64,000 nucleotides of DNA, taken from the NCBI GenBank assembly GCA_039105265.1, contig JAPFFF010000005.1:4945501-5009500 (forward strand), read 5' to 3'. Position numbers and translations under genes: made by a program. Shown one piece after another: positions 16,850-26,023 of this stretch (positions are counted from its first letter, which is position 1; each line of letters opens with the position of its first letter). The stretch comes from Tritrichomonas musculus. Lineage: Eukaryota; Parabasalia; Tritrichomonadida; Tritrichomonadidae. The notes under the pieces were generated by a model, which was not told the DNA's origin, searched no databases, and was given only the letters and a program-made list of their open reading frames with translations.

Positions 16850-18181
16850 TTATTCATCTAAAGTTAAGAAATCTTCTCTTTCTGCCGCATCATATTCATT
16901 TATAACTTTTTCAACAGCTTGTACACATTCATCAAACTCATCTTTTAATCTCTCCTTTAAATAAGAAGTATTTTCATAATTATGTATATACATATTTTGT
17001 CTGTACATTTGCTGGAAAGCTGTCAAATTTGCTTTGAATAAGCTTCTAATATTTGTATGATTTGCTAACATTAATCCGCTAACTCTGTTTGTGGTTTCTA
17101 TAAAAGGTGATTTACGAGACAATGCTAATTGCAGTGATGCTGGTCCCCAAGGAATAAATCTGAGAGCCTTATTTTCTCTGATCTGTCTTAAGGCACTGTG
17201 AATTTCGGAAGGATCTACTTCTCCTTGAATGATGTTAAGAATTGATATATACATTCCTTTATCTACTGGCGCGCTCATCATAATATTTTTAGAATCGAGC
17301 AAACGACTCATCACATCAATAACAGAAGTTTTTCTAACTATCTGGCGAGTTGTTGAAAGTGAAATTGGTGTATATCCCGTCATTAAAAAGTGGCAAGGAG
17401 GTGTTGGAATTAATGGCGCTAAAAGTGAAACCATATCATTGTTTGAATAAGATGGAAACCTTAAAGTTGTTGTTGTTGCAGCCATAACGACAGAAACAAG
17501 ATCGTTCATCTCATCATATGAGTTCTTTGTTAAATTAAGTTTATTAGTTGCAATTGAGCTCAACGCTTGGTTATCTAAAACGACAACAGCATCTGCATTT
17601 TCAGCAAGCCTTCGCAACGTAAGAATTGAGTTATAAGGCTGGACGACAACATCTGCAGTTTTATAGTCTGGGAAAACTGAATAAGTTAATGTTGTTGCTT
17701 TTTTATATTCGTCTGTAAGCCTTTCAAGTAATAAAGATCCTGTGCCAGAACCTGTACCACCTGCAATTGAATGGCAAACAATGAAACCCTCAAGCGCGTC
17801 AGCAACTTCGACTTCTCTTCTGACTATATCTGAAATTTCTTCATAATATTTTTGACCAAGGTCATATCCTTGGCCCCAATTATTTCCTGCACCACCACCT
17901 TCTGGTGTTAACATATTTTCAGGGTTATAAAAATGTGTATAATTTGATTTCTTGATTCCTTCAACAACGCGAGGCTCTAAATCAAATAATATTGATCTTG
18001 GTATATATCTACCATCATCTGCCATATAAAAGAATATATCTTTTCTATCTTCAATCGATTCATTTGGATGTTCAAGAACGCCATCAGGAGCAATGCCGTG
18101 CTCAGCTGCTAATCGTTTCCAAAACTCATGACCTATCTGATTTCCGCACTGACCAACTTGAAGTGTGATAATTTTCTTCAT
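16850..18181 (-). CDS. TUBG: Gamma-tubulin
   Basis: A 443-residue tubulin of the gamma class. It has the N-terminal GQCGNQIGHEFWK, the gamma-specific AEHGI, DRKD and RYIPR segments, the GGGAGNNW loop, the nucleotide-binding glycine loop AGGTGSGTGS (about 141-150), and NIIQGEVDP and FIPWGPAS in the C-terminal half. The length equals the family norm. Gamma-tubulin nucleates microtubules at centrosomes and basal bodies, here presumably at the flagellar basal-body complex and the spindle. The ATG is at the canonical position before the first beta strand. No intron is seen. The protein ends in an acidic tail (DAAEREDFLTLDE). Confidence 0.97.
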   Translation of the reverse strand: MKKIITLQVGQCGNQIGHEFWKRLAAEHGIAPDGVLEHPNESIEDRKDIFFYMADDGRYIPRSILFDLEPRVVEGIKKSNYTHFYNPENMLTPEGGGAGNNWGQGYDLGQKYYEEISDIVRREVEVADALEGFIVCHSIAGGTGSGTGSLLLERLTDEYKKATTLTYSVFPDYKTADVVVQPYNSILTLRRLAENADAVVVLDNQALSSIATNKLNLTKNSYDEMNDLVSVVMAATTTTLRFPSYSNNDMVSLLAPLIPTPPCHFLMTGYTPISLSTTRQIVRKTSVIDVMSRLLDSKNIMMSAPVDKGMYISILNIIQGEVDPSEIHSALRQIRENKALRFIPWGPASLQLALSRKSPFIETTNRVSGLMLANHTNIRSLFKANLTAFQQMYRQNMYIHNYENTSYLKERLKDEFDECVQAVEKVINEYDAAEREDFLTLDE

Positions 18182-18864
18182 TGTCCAATATTTTTATTTG
18201 AAAGTCATATTCAATTTTATTTAATAAACGGCCACATCAAAATTTCTTCTCTTAAAAATTAATAAACGGCCTCTTTTTTACACTCAAAAATTTATACTTT
18301 GAGTAAGGAAACTACTAAAACGCCAGATTGAATTCATATAAGTCCAATCAATATGATAGATCAACAAAATTAATAAATACTACCAATGCAAATCATTGCC
18401 ACAAAATAAAAAAGGTATTGATCAATACCACAAATCTAAACCAAAAATTAAATTAGCAATTAAAGTTGTATATATTTCATGTAGAAACTCTAATCCATAC
18501 ATTTTTGAAAAAAGATTAAAAAATATCATTTCAGAAAAAAATAAATTTCTGAATGTATTAACAAATTTGTTTTATTTACTTTTTTTAATAATATGTAATC
18601 TTCAGAACTTTTGTTATGCTACTTTCCGTTTAAATATGATCTTTCAATATTTATCAATTGCTTGGCTTGAATGAAATAAAGATTAATCTTTAGTTAAATG
18701 GAAATTAGTTATTATTTTCTTTCTGAAACCAGTTTGCTTTCATAGTTAACTTTAAGATGCAACTAAATGCAATAAAATTTTCTTTTTAGTTTTAAAATAT
18801 GAAATACCTTATTCAAAAAAAAAAAAAAAAAAAAAAAGATATTTTAATTTATAATATGATTTAT
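18182..18864. other. AT-rich spacer, no supported gene
   Basis: Separates gamma-tubulin from the PCI gene. A frame at 18396-18674 has no ATG at its start and AT-driven composition, so I do not count it. A 23-base poly-A run lies at 18815-18837. Confidence 0.6.
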
Positions 18865-20028
18865 TTACTTGCGAGGTTTACTATAAGGAGACTTATAAGC
18901 ATTGAATTCATGAACCCAGAGGTCTATTTCGAAATTATGTCGAATTAACATAGTTTTTTCAAATATTTGTCTCATTTCCTTTGGATTATCATCAATAATT
19001 ATTGATCCAATATATTCCATTGATACAAGATTAAGTTTTCCATTAAGTTTTTCTTCTCTAATACTTTTTCTAATATAAAATAAAACTTCTTCATTTGAAA
19101 TTCCGAGTTGATTATGAATAACGTCAATTGACGTTTTTGCGAGTGGAAACAAATGAAGGATTATGATATTTTGAGTAATAGCTGAAACTAATCTGTCAAG
19201 GCAAGGATAAGTATAAATTGAATAAGCAAAGGTTTTTTTCAAAAATGGCATACACTTCATAAAATCACTAAAATCATTGTTGCAGAAAGAATCGAAAGCT
19301 TGCCTTAAATCTGGAAGATCAAAATTGGTCTCAAATAATCTGCTTGCATTATTAAATGCTTCTTTTGAAGTACTAGTTGCAAATAAAACAAAAAGTACTA
19401 AATGAATCATCTCATAAGGGGTTGCAATAACTTTTTTATCTTGCTGGTTTTCCATAATATTGATTATTATGTCAGGGATATATTCTTTAGCAGTATCAAA
19501 TTCTCCAGCAGCAATTGCAGCAACGAAAGCCATGTCTGAAAATCTAGCTTTTTGCGCAAGTAAAAGGGCTTCCCTATGCTTTTGTAAAACAAGATTAGAT
19601 TCAATCCTTTCCCGATAGAATTTATCACGAGATGCTTGCTTATTTGATACCATCTTATTAAAAGTTTCCAAGAAATCTTCTAGCTCAAGATTATTAAATT
19701 GAGCCATTGCCTTTTGATCTTCTGAAATTTGATTATGAGACATTGGAATTGATTCTTCTAAAGCACTTGATGATTTTGACTTCTTTTTTTTGTGAACGTG
19801 CTGTCCTAATCTTCGTGCATTATAATTTGGATTGTTCGGAATTTCTTTAATAAGCTCTTCATATACAGGATTTTTAATATCGCGTAAAGAGTCGTTTAAA
19901 TTATCAAGCAACATTTTAATAGCAGGCTCGTCTTTTTCATGCCTTAAAAAATGAATTCGATAAAGAGCTTCTGTGGCTGGATAAAGGCGACTTATGTATT
20001 TGGTAATTAATCTCTGATCATCAGTCAT
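18865..20028 (-). CDS. PCI-domain protein, COP9 signalosome subunit 1-like
   Basis: A 387-residue protein. The N-terminal two thirds are helical repeats (helix pairs such as REALLLAQKARFSDMAFVAA), with a basic linker HKKKKSKSS near residue 80. A PCI winged-helix region occupies about 290-365. The stretch TQNIIILHLFPLAKTSIDVI and the following GISNEEVLFYIRKSIREEKLNGKLN parallel the CSN1/GPS1 pattern of an IQYFSPY-type helix, recognition helix and INGxI turn. In the family this subunit helps the COP9 signalosome remove Nedd8 from cullins. Rpn7 of the proteasome lid is the close alternative. It is shorter than human CSN1 (about 490). An initiator-like TCATT lies 14-18 bases before the ATG. Confidence 0.6.
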   Translation of the reverse strand: MTDDQRLITKYISRLYPATEALYRIHFLRHEKDEPAIKMLLDNLNDSLRDIKNPVYEELIKEIPNNPNYNARRLGQHVHKKKKSKSSSALEESIPMSHNQISEDQKAMAQFNNLELEDFLETFNKMVSNKQASRDKFYRERIESNLVLQKHREALLLAQKARFSDMAFVAAIAAGEFDTAKEYIPDIIINIMENQQDKKVIATPYEMIHLVLFVLFATSTSKEAFNNASRLFETNFDLPDLRQAFDSFCNNDFSDFMKCMPFLKKTFAYSIYTYPCLDRLVSAITQNIIILHLFPLAKTSIDVIHNQLGISNEEVLFYIRKSIREEKLNGKLNLVSMEYIGSIIIDDNPKEMRQIFEKTMLIRHNFEIDLWVHEFNAYKSPYSKPRK

Positions 20029-20041
20029 TTTATTCTTTGAG

Positions 20042-20046
20042 AATGA
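20042..20046 (-). promoter_or_regulatory. Probable initiator motif
   Basis: Reverse-strand TCATT 14-18 bases before the ATG at 20028, matching the trichomonad initiator consensus. Confidence 0.35.
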
Positions 20047-20179
20047 TTTTTAATAATTTTGCCTCAAATTTCAAAAGTGAAAAAAAAAAAATTCAAAAGA
20101 AAGAGAAAAGTCAAAATCGATCTAAAAGAAATTTAATAATAATAATAAATTACTACATGTTAACATAAATCCGATTGTT

Positions 20180-21280
20180 TCAATCATTTTGATGGTATAA
20201 ATCATGAACAAGTGTAAATATATCAGCAGATCCATGTGGTGCTTTCTCATTTATAAACAGGGTAACCCATGTACCAGAGAAGCATTCACCATCAGGATTC
20301 AAAATTGTTGTGTTTTGTGAAAAAGAATCATCATCTATTGGTACAATATCATTTGGAGATGCTAAAACAGTAAAACTATCTTTTGGCTTCAAAAAGCGAT
20401 CTGTAAGCTTGCTCATCCAATAAATAATGACAAATGGTTTTGAATGATGTCTTGCAGCTAGGCAAACGCTCTTTGCAAAACTTTTTGTAACAAGAGTACC
20501 ATCTGCAAAGATTGCTCTACATGGACAAAAAACTGTTGTTACACGAGGCATAACAGCAAATACTGCTGAATCAGGTATAACTATACAATCAATTCCATGG
20601 CTTTTCAACATTTCAGCCATTTTCAATCCATCGTAAGAAGGAGCATGTTCTGTAACAATTACGCTAAATTTGTGATTTTTAAATGCTCTAACAAAGAACG
20701 AGGCAACAGTTGATGAGCTACCAACTGTCATTAAAATGTCACCATCATGAATATAAAATGATACATCTTGCTGATTGAAGAGTTCGCTCACTTTATCTTG
20801 TTCTGGTATTTCTTCCATCATTTTATTTATTCCTTTGATCATTTTAGATTTGACGACTTCAGTTTCTCGTTCACGTTCTGCATCTTTTATTTTTCGTGTT
20901 ACGTGGTCGTTCTGTAGTTTCTGAGATGATGAAGATGATATTAATATTTCAAGTAATGAAAGAGATTGCGATCGTTTTACATCATTTACTGTAGATGATG
21001 GATCAAAAATTGGAGCGGACTCGTTTAATATTTTATTTAATAAATCCATAACCCGAACACAAAAATTTGCTACAATTACATCTGTTGGTACTGCGGATTG
21101 AAGCCGTTTTGTTAAATAAATGAATCTTTCTTCAAGTTCTTCTTCAACATGGCATTCTTCAACGCATTTTTTAAGTAATTTTAAAGTATCGTGCGCCATC
21201 CTTCTTGAGCTAAGGTCTTCTCGGCGTTGAACGGAGAGCTCAAAATTTGTTACTTCTCTTTCAAGCTTCTCCGAGATCAT
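20180..21280 (-). CDS. EIF2B2: Translation initiation factor eIF2B, beta subunit
   Basis: A 366-residue protein. The N-terminal helical domain covers about 1-150, and the Rossmann-like C-terminal domain of the eIF2B alpha/beta/delta family follows. The diagnostic stretches are GDILMTVGSSSTVASFF (about 180-196), VIVTEHAPSYDGLKMA, DSAVFAVMPRV and IFADGTL followed by AARHHSKPF. The end, with a DIVPIDDD segment and a closing DLYHQND, matches the beta subunit (family LYHPDD) rather than alpha or delta. eIF2B is the GDP/GTP exchange factor for eIF2 and the point where eIF2 phosphorylation slows translation. Length is close to human eIF2B beta (351). The gene is 151 bases from the PCI gene, same strand. 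Confidence 0.9.
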   Translation of the reverse strand: MISEKLEREVTNFELSVQRREDLSSRRMAHDTLKLLKKCVEECHVEEELEERFIYLTKRLQSAVPTDVIVANFCVRVMDLLNKILNESAPIFDPSSTVNDVKRSQSLSLLEILISSSSSQKLQNDHVTRKIKDAERERETEVVKSKMIKGINKMMEEIPEQDKVSELFNQQDVSFYIHDGDILMTVGSSSTVASFFVRAFKNHKFSVIVTEHAPSYDGLKMAEMLKSHGIDCIVIPDSAVFAVMPRVTTVFCPCRAIFADGTLVTKSFAKSVCLAARHHSKPFVIIYWMSKLTDRFLKPKDSFTVLASPNDIVPIDDDSFSQNTTILNPDGECFSGTWVTLFINEKAPHGSADIFTLVHDLYHQND

Positions 21281-21617
21281 TCAAATTTTAAAATAATTTC
21301 AAATAATTCATTGATTGCTATGAATATTTTTGAATAGATATTTGGTAGTAATTTGTGACCCAAATTTAACATTATATAATCATTCACATTCCTTTATTCA
21401 TTGGACAATCATTCCGTTAAACAAAGATGAAACTATTTGCAAGCCATCATTATTTTAAACTATTATTTTTTTTTTATTTTAGATTGACAAAAATAATAAT
21501 CATCAAATTTTTGATATCAATAGCAAACAATATTTTTATAAAACATCTTTATTTTTCTTAAAAAAGAAATTTTTGCTTTAAAAACAAAAATATACAAAAA
21601 GACGAAAAATGATCTTT
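21281..21617. other. AT-rich spacer
   Basis: 337 bases between the RAPTOR stop and the eIF2B beta ATG. No coding frame; presumably the eIF2B beta promoter and the RAPTOR 3' end. Confidence 0.55.
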
Positions 21618-24233
21618 CTAAGTGTGCTGCTTTGATAAAGAAAGAAATCCTGATGTTCTGGACATTTGGAAACCAGATGATCCTGTTTCTGTTGCAGATC
21701 GTTGATTTCTCGAAATAGGAGGAAAGTTGATATTGAAAACGTTGGTATCGAATCTTTGCTCAAAGTTAGCTTCTTTAAGAGAAATGATTAAATGAGGAAT
21801 AATCGGATTGGCTGAAGCAATTTCAGATTCAATAGAATTTCCTTTATTTTTGGCATGTCCACACATTCCAAAGCCAATTCCAAAGCCACCAATTCCAATA
21901 TCTAAACCAGATCCAGATGCATAAGAAGAAATTTTGGAAGATCTTAAAGATGACAATGAATTTGTCCTTGCTCTACATTGATGACTGAAACCACTATCAT
22001 CTGATTCTTTAATATTATCTCCACTTGGACTTGATGACATCTTTCTTTTGCTATCATCATTGTTGTTTGATGATGCTGAATTGTTGGTGTTTGATGGGGT
22101 TTGTTTTGATTTAAACCAAGTTATATATGGTCTCACTAGATTATAACTAGATTTAACATCAATTGATGAATCTCGAGCAAGTTTATCAATTTGAGCCGAA
22201 TATTTGGAATAATCACCGCTTTTCACACAAGTTAAAATCAATGCGAAAAGAGCTTGGATACGAACAACTGGAGATCTGTCTTCGAGGAATTTTGCAATTA
22301 ATTCCGAATTATTTTTCTTTTCCTCTACTTGATCATCGTTTTTGTTTTTGCTTTTGTTATTACGGTGGCTTGAAAAACCAAGAGCAAAAAGTGAAGCTGC
22401 ACGTATGTCATCTCGATGGTCTTCAAGAAGAAAAATTGCTTTTTCTATGAAATCTTTTTCTTTGTCAATATTGTTTTTAGATGTTACTTCAAAATGAGGA
22501 ACTCCGTTTGATTTTTCCATAATTACTCCATATAAAAGAAGAGAGAAAGGAGCGCAATCAACTGGATGCTCATAACATAAATTTGCAAATTTTTTGTATG
22601 ACTGATACCAATTTAAATGTAATGCTACAGTTAAGAAAATCATTCCTGCTAATAAAGTATTGACATCGTCATTGAAAGAAAAATGAATTTGAGTTGAATC
22701 TTCAATAAACGAATTTGAAGATGCTGCTATTAATTTGGCTAGTAATGTTAACGAAACAGCTGATGGATTTTCAAAATTAATTATTGACTTTGGCAATTCT
22801 GTTCGTGAAGCCCTTTCAGATATTTCAGGAGGTGATTCATCCAAATAAGCAAATAATTTCAAGGCCGTCTCTTCATGAACTTCGGGCAAACTTATGAAAA
22901 ATGCAAAAAGTGGGAAATATCCGGATCCTGTTTGTGGATACATTTCAAATGTCTTAATAAACAAATTGAAAATTGATTTTTTAGCAGTAACACTGGGAAG
23001 AGTCATGCAAGTATCAATTACAATATCCCAGAATGACCATAAAACGTGTCCCATCATTGGTTTAAGCTCAGGATATGTTGATGGATGTAAGTTGTAAGAG
23101 AGCATGACTCTTTGAGCAAGAGCAAATCCTTTAAATAGAACACGAATTGCAGGATCTCTTGAAAATAAATCAAAAGTAGCTGGATCTTGTGTGTCAAAGC
23201 AAATAGATTCAAGGATAGCATCAAGCATTTTTTTCAAAAATTTTACATTTTTAACTTTGAACTGTGTTTGACACACTTCAGTAAATTCGTTATTTTGATT
23301 ACTATTTGCATTATTGTAACTATTATTATTATTACTATAACTATTGTTATTATTATAATTAAATTTATTATCGGATGCGAAAAAATTAAAATTGCTACTA
23401 CTACTTAAATAAGAATTGCTGATTTCATATAAACTTGATTCGTTTTCACTGTCGCTTTCACTATCGCTGTTATCGTTATCATTGCCGTTATTAATCACTG
23501 AATCTATGTTCAGTTTGTATGTATCAAAAATATTACAATGATTTAGGTTTTGGCACCATATTGCAATTGTGAATGGTTGAAAAAGACATGATGAAAAAAG
23601 ATCAAGAGGAAGGGACGGCGATAATGGCAATTTTTCATTTGCTCCGCATGCAAAGAAAGCAAAGGAATCACGCTTTGATGAAATTATTTTAGCTAATGAT
23701 GAAGCTTTTGGGCAATCTAAAACGATGCATATCGGGAATGGACATGAATTTAATAATGTACTAAATTTCATGGATTTATATCGTGACCTATCATCATTAA
23801 AGAAAAATATATTAGAATCAGATGGATAATAGCATCCTTGTCCAAAATAATGAATGAGTACTCTGTGCAGAGGCATTTTATTTGATTCTTTTCGTAACAT
23901 ATCAACAACTGTTTGAACAGAAGGATCAACAGCTATTTCACATGGACAGTTAATTGAATGTTTGTAAAGATCAGACAAAGCTTTTGTTGATGAAGGAGCA
24001 TAAAATGAAGGATCAAAAGTTAGTAAAGGTTTGTTACATATTGTTCGAGGTTTGCGAATTAATCGTCTGATTGATGGCTTACGCAGACCATCAAATATAC
24101 ATAAAAAGGTCACAACAGATTTTGTCTTAGTAAAAGGAGCTTGAGTCATATTGGTACGACAATTGCATGGACCTTTCGAGCATGACATTAGATTTCGTGG
24201 GACCCGTCGTGTAATGCGTTCCTTATCATTCAT
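21618..24233 (-). CDS. RPTOR: RAPTOR, TORC1 scaffold, without WD40 propeller
   Basis: An 871-residue protein. The N-terminal caspase-like domain (about 25-230) shows VVTFLCIFDGLRKPS, DPSVQTVVDMLRKES, RVLIHYFGQGCYYPS, FPICIVLDCPKAS and PLDLFSSCLFQP, all in the order of human raptor (the HYNGHG, YDCS and DLFTSCL blocks). An Asn/Ser linker (about 255-320) precedes the armadillo region, which starts with the diagnostic DPAIRVLFKGFALAQRVMLSYN and HVLWSFWDIVIDTCM. Raptor presents substrates to TOR kinase. The protein ends after a Ser/Asn-rich stretch, and the C-terminal WD40 propeller of animal and fungal raptor is not seen. I start it at 24233 rather than at the in-frame ATG at 24269 because an initiator-like TCATT lies between the two. 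Confidence 0.88.
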   Translation of the reverse strand: MNDKERITRRVPRNLMSCSKGPCNCRTNMTQAPFTKTKSVVTFLCIFDGLRKPSIRRLIRKPRTICNKPLLTFDPSFYAPSSTKALSDLYKHSINCPCEIAVDPSVQTVVDMLRKESNKMPLHRVLIHYFGQGCYYPSDSNIFFFNDDRSRYKSMKFSTLLNSCPFPICIVLDCPKASSLAKIISSKRDSFAFFACGANEKLPLSPSLPLDLFSSCLFQPFTIAIWCQNLNHCNIFDTYKLNIDSVINNGNDNDNSDSESDSENESSLYEISNSYLSSSSNFNFFASDNKFNYNNNNSYSNNNNSYNNANSNQNNEFTEVCQTQFKVKNVKFLKKMLDAILESICFDTQDPATFDLFSRDPAIRVLFKGFALAQRVMLSYNLHPSTYPELKPMMGHVLWSFWDIVIDTCMTLPSVTAKKSIFNLFIKTFEMYPQTGSGYFPLFAFFISLPEVHEETALKLFAYLDESPPEISERASRTELPKSIINFENPSAVSLTLLAKLIAASSNSFIEDSTQIHFSFNDDVNTLLAGMIFLTVALHLNWYQSYKKFANLCYEHPVDCAPFSLLLYGVIMEKSNGVPHFEVTSKNNIDKEKDFIEKAIFLLEDHRDDIRAASLFALGFSSHRNNKSKNKNDDQVEEKKNNSELIAKFLEDRSPVVRIQALFALILTCVKSGDYSKYSAQIDKLARDSSIDVKSSYNLVRPYITWFKSKQTPSNTNNSASSNNNDDSKRKMSSSPSGDNIKESDDSGFSHQCRARTNSLSSLRSSKISSYASGSGLDIGIGGFGIGFGMCGHAKNKGNSIESEIASANPIIPHLIISLKEANFEQRFDTNVFNINFPPISRNQRSATETGSSGFQMSRTSGFLSLSKQHT

Positions 24234-24238
24234 ATTTG

Positions 24239-24243
24239 AATGA
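24239..24243 (-). promoter_or_regulatory. Probable initiator motif of RAPTOR
   Basis: Reverse-strand TCATT 6-10 bases before the ATG at 24233 and downstream of the alternative ATG at 24269. It decides for the shorter start. Confidence 0.4.
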
Positions 24244-24332
24244 TATGGGCAAATATAAATAGAAATCATTTTCTATACTATTTTCTGAAAAAAATGGATT
24301 AAACTTTTTGATTTTATTAAATTTCTTGATCT

Positions 24333-24633
24333 TTTATAGTAAGACGATAAACGAGTAAACATCAGAAAAACCGGTCGACATTTTAAACTTTTTTCATAAG
24401 ATCGCACTCAAATATTCAAAATTGAATGAAAAATGATATTGAAAAGGCTCTCAAATATAACTCAAATATCTTTTTAAAAAGTTCTAAAAAATTTTTAAAA
24501 TTTTATAATGTCTACCGGTTTTTGAATAAGAATGATAGAAAAGTATTCCGAGTATTTCTATGAGTTTATTGAAAAAGTTGATGATGTCGACCAGTTTTTC
24601 GTGATGTCGACCGGTTTATCATCAAACTATAAA
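24333..24633. repeat. Fold-back repeat with GTCGACCGGTTT motifs
   Basis: TTTATAGT...GATAAAC at 24333-24351 is repeated in inverse as GTTTATC...ACTATAAA at 24614-24633. Next to each end is AAACCGGTCGACAT or its inverse, with further copies at 24507-24518 and 24582-24594. It looks like a small palindromic element inserted just upstream of RAPTOR. No target duplication was found. Confidence 0.5.
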
Positions 24634-25530
24634 TCCTTTCTTATATTTTAAGCCATTATTTTTTTTCATCTAATATTATCAATTTTGATGTGTGTGGTAA
24701 CTCAAAGAAAACAATATAATGATGAATATGCTTAATAATAAATATTTAAATTCAATACATAATAACTATTAATAATACCCAATATTATTAAAATTTATTC
24801 CACAATCCCAGCTATATTTATAAATTAAAGATTGCAAAAATGTTCTCAATTTTGTCTTATTCAACGATAGGAAATTTTCTGAAAATTCATTCAATTTTTT
24901 TTTTTTTTTTTACTATACTATTTTTAAAAAATATGATAAATTAAATATGGACTGATAAATAAAAATGAATTATGGGCTGGTTTTGGAAAATATCTATCAG
25001 AAGTCAAGATATTACTTTCATTTTTTCTGAGACTCTGTTCGACAGGGATAACAAAAGGGTAGCCCTGGCAATCTCGGGCAAATAAACGGTCTCCGCCCGA
25101 TGAAGTGCTCGAATCTCGTTTCGGGCAAAATACGTTACCCGAATAATAAATTTTTTTAGCACTTTTTTGTGCCTGAGAAAAAAAATTGTTTGAGCCCGTA
25201 ATTTCTGGAAATATACCTTCTAATGGTAACCTGAAAAAATGGACCCGACCCGTTTTTTTCGGGTAGGGTAATTACCCACCATTCAAGTGAAGTGTTTAAG
25301 TATTACCCGATTATTTTTCTTTAATTATTCATTTAATTTATAATAATAAATAATAAATATTAATTTTTTTCATTAATAATTTTGATTTCTTGATTCATTT
25401 TCAATATCTGATTCAAACTTTAAGGAAAATTTTCCTCTGAAAAAGCTGATGTAAATTCAATTTCAATTTTTTTTGATATTATAATATTACATTTATAACT
25501 TTATTCTAAACCCAACAAATAACATAATTA

Positions 25531-25863
25531 GGATCGATTCTAAAATAGTTGTACAATTCTGAAGGACATTCAAAAAGTGGAATTTCTTCAGAAAAAATAA
25601 TCATAATAAAATAGCTTAAAAAACAAATCTTTTTATGTTACAAAATTTTTACCGATTCTTACCGCCAGCCGCGGGGTCTCGACTCGGCTTCGCTTCGCTC
25701 AGCCTCGCTCGACGCCCGCTAGGCGGTATGTAGTCTCGGTAAAAATTATGTAAAAATATAAAAAGATTTAATTTTATTTAGCATTTTTATTAGATTATTT
25801 TTTCTGAAGAAATTCCACTTTTTGAAGGCTCTTTCAATTGTACAACTATTTTAGAATCGATCC
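25531..25863. mobile_element. 333-bp MITE with 8-bp target duplication
   Basis: The ends are GGATCGATTC and GAATCGATCC, and the inverted arms run about 130 bp. Perfect 8-bp direct repeats CATAATTA flank it at 25523-25530 and 25864-25871. The loop (about 25662-25735) is strikingly GC-rich for this genome, with several GGCTTCGCTTCGCTC-like repeats. No coding capacity. The 8-bp duplication fits hAT- or Merlin-type transposons, and the GG start favours the latter, but this is not decisive. Confidence 0.8.
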
Positions 25864-26023
25864 CATAATTAATATTAAATTTTCATATTATGATTATTAT
25901 TCCATAAAAAAAATGAATTTTTTTGGAATCACTTAAATTGATATCATCCAAACATATGATACCGTAGCAAATTGCATCTCAAATATTATCAATAGAATAT
26001 CTGACAAGAATAATAATAATATC

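Noticed and set aside
18396-18674. 92-codon frame between gamma-tubulin and the PCI gene
   Set aside because: No ATG at its start, AT-driven residues, no motif.
25080-25200. GCCCGA / TCGGGC cluster as a CRISPR-like or tRNA structure
   Set aside because: Irregular spacing, no cloverleaf, and it lies beside the GGGTA-rich repeat ends; more likely a decayed transposon end.
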